DNA of 64,000 nucleotides, from the NCBI RefSeq assembly GCF_023074075.1, contig NZ_JADPKT010000087.1, positions 1 through 64,000 of the forward strand, read 5' to 3'. The stretch is from Bradyrhizobium sp. 138 (lineage in GTDB: Bacteria > Pseudomonadota > Alphaproteobacteria > Rhizobiales > Xanthobacteraceae). The position numbers were made by a program, and so were the translations under genes. The notes under the pieces are model-generated. The model ran no database searches and was not told where the DNA came from. It was given only the letters and a program-made list of their open reading frames with translations. This document shows positions 63,203 through 64,000 of this stretch, in pieces (the first letter of the stretch is position 1; the number at the start of each line of letters is the position of its first letter).

Positions 63203-63854
63203 AAACCTGTGTGTTCCGCGTCTTCCTTGCCAGCCCCACCGTCTCCATCAGCATGGCCTCGCCCGCATCCACCAGTTCCTCCAGCGTGATGCGCGGCGCC
63301 CCCTTGCGGCGCACCGCGCCGCTGCGCGCGAGTAGGGGAATATGGATGAACGCGGCGAGCTGGGGGCCACCGGCCCCGACGCGCTCGATCGCGCGCCAGC
63401 TTAGATAGTTGCAGAGATAGGCGCCGGCATCGCGCGAGGGCCGTGCATCGATGCCGGTCAGGCGCGCGGCGCGCAGCAGCCTTGCCGTGTGCGGGCCGAA
63501 TGTCATGGCGTCCGCGTGGCCGGCGATGCCGCGCTTGCTCGAGCGGGTGTTGGCGGCATCGGGCCAGAGCATGGTGACGGCGTTGCGCGCGCGGGTCTCG
63601 ATCCGCAGGTAGGGCGTGCGCGCGGCGAGGCCGAACATCAAAAGCGCATCCGGCTTCACTTTCGCGAGCACATCAGGCAATTGCTGGTCGACCGCGGCAT
63701 AGGTGACCGGGAAGATGTGGCTGGAGATCGAGACATCGTCGAGCGCCGGACGGCGCAGTTGCGCGAGCCGCGCCACCAGTGGCTGCGTTGGGTTGTAGGG
63801 CGCGCCGGGAAACGGCCCGAAGCCGGTGAGGAGAACGCGGAGTTTTTCCCTCAT
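63198..63854 (-). CDS. Pyroglutamyl-peptidase I family cysteine peptidase
   Basis: A 218-residue C15-family peptidase that removes N-terminal pyroglutamate from peptides. The start RVLLTGFGPFPGAPYNPT is family-typical. The triad Glu86 (RIETRARN), Cys148 (AGAYLCNYLSW) and His171 (FIHIPLL) is in the right order. Downstream, it overlaps the family D repeat by a few bases at its 3' end. ATG 63854 overlaps the stop of the upstream gene (ATGA), so it is co-expressed with meaB. Confidence 0.9.
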   Translation of the reverse strand: MREKLRVLLTGFGPFPGAPYNPTQPLVARLAQLRRPALDDVSISSHIFPVTYAAVDQQLPDVLAKVKPDALLMFGLAARTPYLRIETRARNAVTMLWPDAANTRSSKRGIAGHADAMTFGPHTARLLRAARLTGIDARPSRDAGAYLCNYLSWRAIERVGAGGPQLAAFIHIPLLARSGAVRRKGAPRITLEELVDAGEAMLMETVGLARKTRNTQVS

Positions 63855-64000
63855 TGCAGCAACCCCAACATCTGCTCGGCGGCGAGCGCCGGCGTGAGAT
63901 GGCCGTCGGCGACCTCAGCCTCGATCTTCCGGACCTTCGTTCGCACCGATGCCTCGCTGCGCAGCCGCGCCAGCATCCGCTGCTCCAGCATCGACCACAT
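63851..64000 (-). CDS. meaB: MeaB-like GTPase, C-terminal end (partial)
   Basis: The last 49 residues of a gene that runs off the end of the window. WSMLEQRMLARLRSEASVRT and then EAEVADGHLTPALAAEQML correspond to the C-terminal helical arm of MeaB/ArgK-type GTPases, which protect methylmalonyl-CoA mutase. The call depends on this short tail only. It overlaps pcp by 4 bases. Confidence 0.6.
   Translation of the reverse strand: MWSMLEQRMLARLRSEASVRTKVRKIEAEVADGHLTPALAAEQMLGLLQ

Overview
The window is high-GC DNA from an alphaproteobacterium, most likely Bradyrhizobium or a close Nitrobacteraceae relative. The evidence is a nearly complete hopanoid locus including the C-2 methylase HpnP, an imuA-imuB-dnaE2 mutasome behind a GAAC-N7-GAAC LexA box, a TIGR03808/TIGR03809-type gene pair, and several families of dispersed palindromic repeats. 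All coordinates and starts were worked out by reading the sequence; no database search was run.

Layout. 0-3.4 kb: acyl-CoA dehydrogenase remnant, RlpA-like secreted protein, chemoreceptor. 3.5-7.4 kb: ethanolamine ammonia-lyase genes eutB and eutC with hpnP between them. 7.6-11.3 kb: an MMPL/RND exporter and two small secreted proteins. 11.4-17.2 kb: hpnC-hpnD-hpnE-shc-hpnG, tightly coupled, making hopene from farnesyl diphosphate and processing adenosylhopane. 17.3-19.7 kb: an interruption with an AbrB/PIN toxin-antitoxin pair, a Sel1-like gene and 1.1 kb of non-coding repeat DNA. 19.8-27.1 kb: hpnH and ispH (minus strand), hpnN, a DUF2147 protein and hpnO. 27.2-31.9 kb: GMC oxidoreductase, M20 amidohydrolase, PiT phosphate transporter. 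32-39.4 kb: a DNA-damage module with a UdgX-type glycosylase gene divergent from imuA-imuB-dnaE2 across one candidate LexA box. 39.4-48.5 kb: SDR enzyme, small membrane protein, CoA transferase, a heavy-metal RND efflux pair, a TIM-barrel amidohydrolase and a P-loop protein. 48.6-52.5 kb: a RelE/HigA-like toxin-antitoxin pair, TolC-like protein, enoyl-CoA hydratase and an Ala-rich anchored protein. 52.8-60 kb: a SigF/NrsF-type ECF pair, a DUF2336 protein, a membrane diguanylate cyclase, then a second ECF sigma/anti-sigma pair followed directly by a subtilase. 60.2-64 kb: TIGR03809-like protein, a GIY-YIG nuclease framed by palindromic repeats, a TIGR03808-like Tat protein, pyroglutamyl peptidase and the 3' end of meaB.

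How the genes work together. The hopanoid genes cover squalene formation (HpnC, D, E), cyclisation (Shc), side-chain addition and trimming (HpnH, G), amino-hopanoid formation (HpnO), C-2 methylation (HpnP), outer-membrane delivery (HpnN) and isoprenoid precursor supply (IspH). The best candidates for undescribed biology are: (i) the ECF sigma/anti-sigma/subtilase operon, in which the anti-sigma C-terminal domain resembles the protease's own propeptide region; (ii) a GIY-YIG nuclease gene bracketed within a few bases by copies of a palindromic repeat; and (iii) a palindromic repeat carried as translated sequence inside dnaE2.
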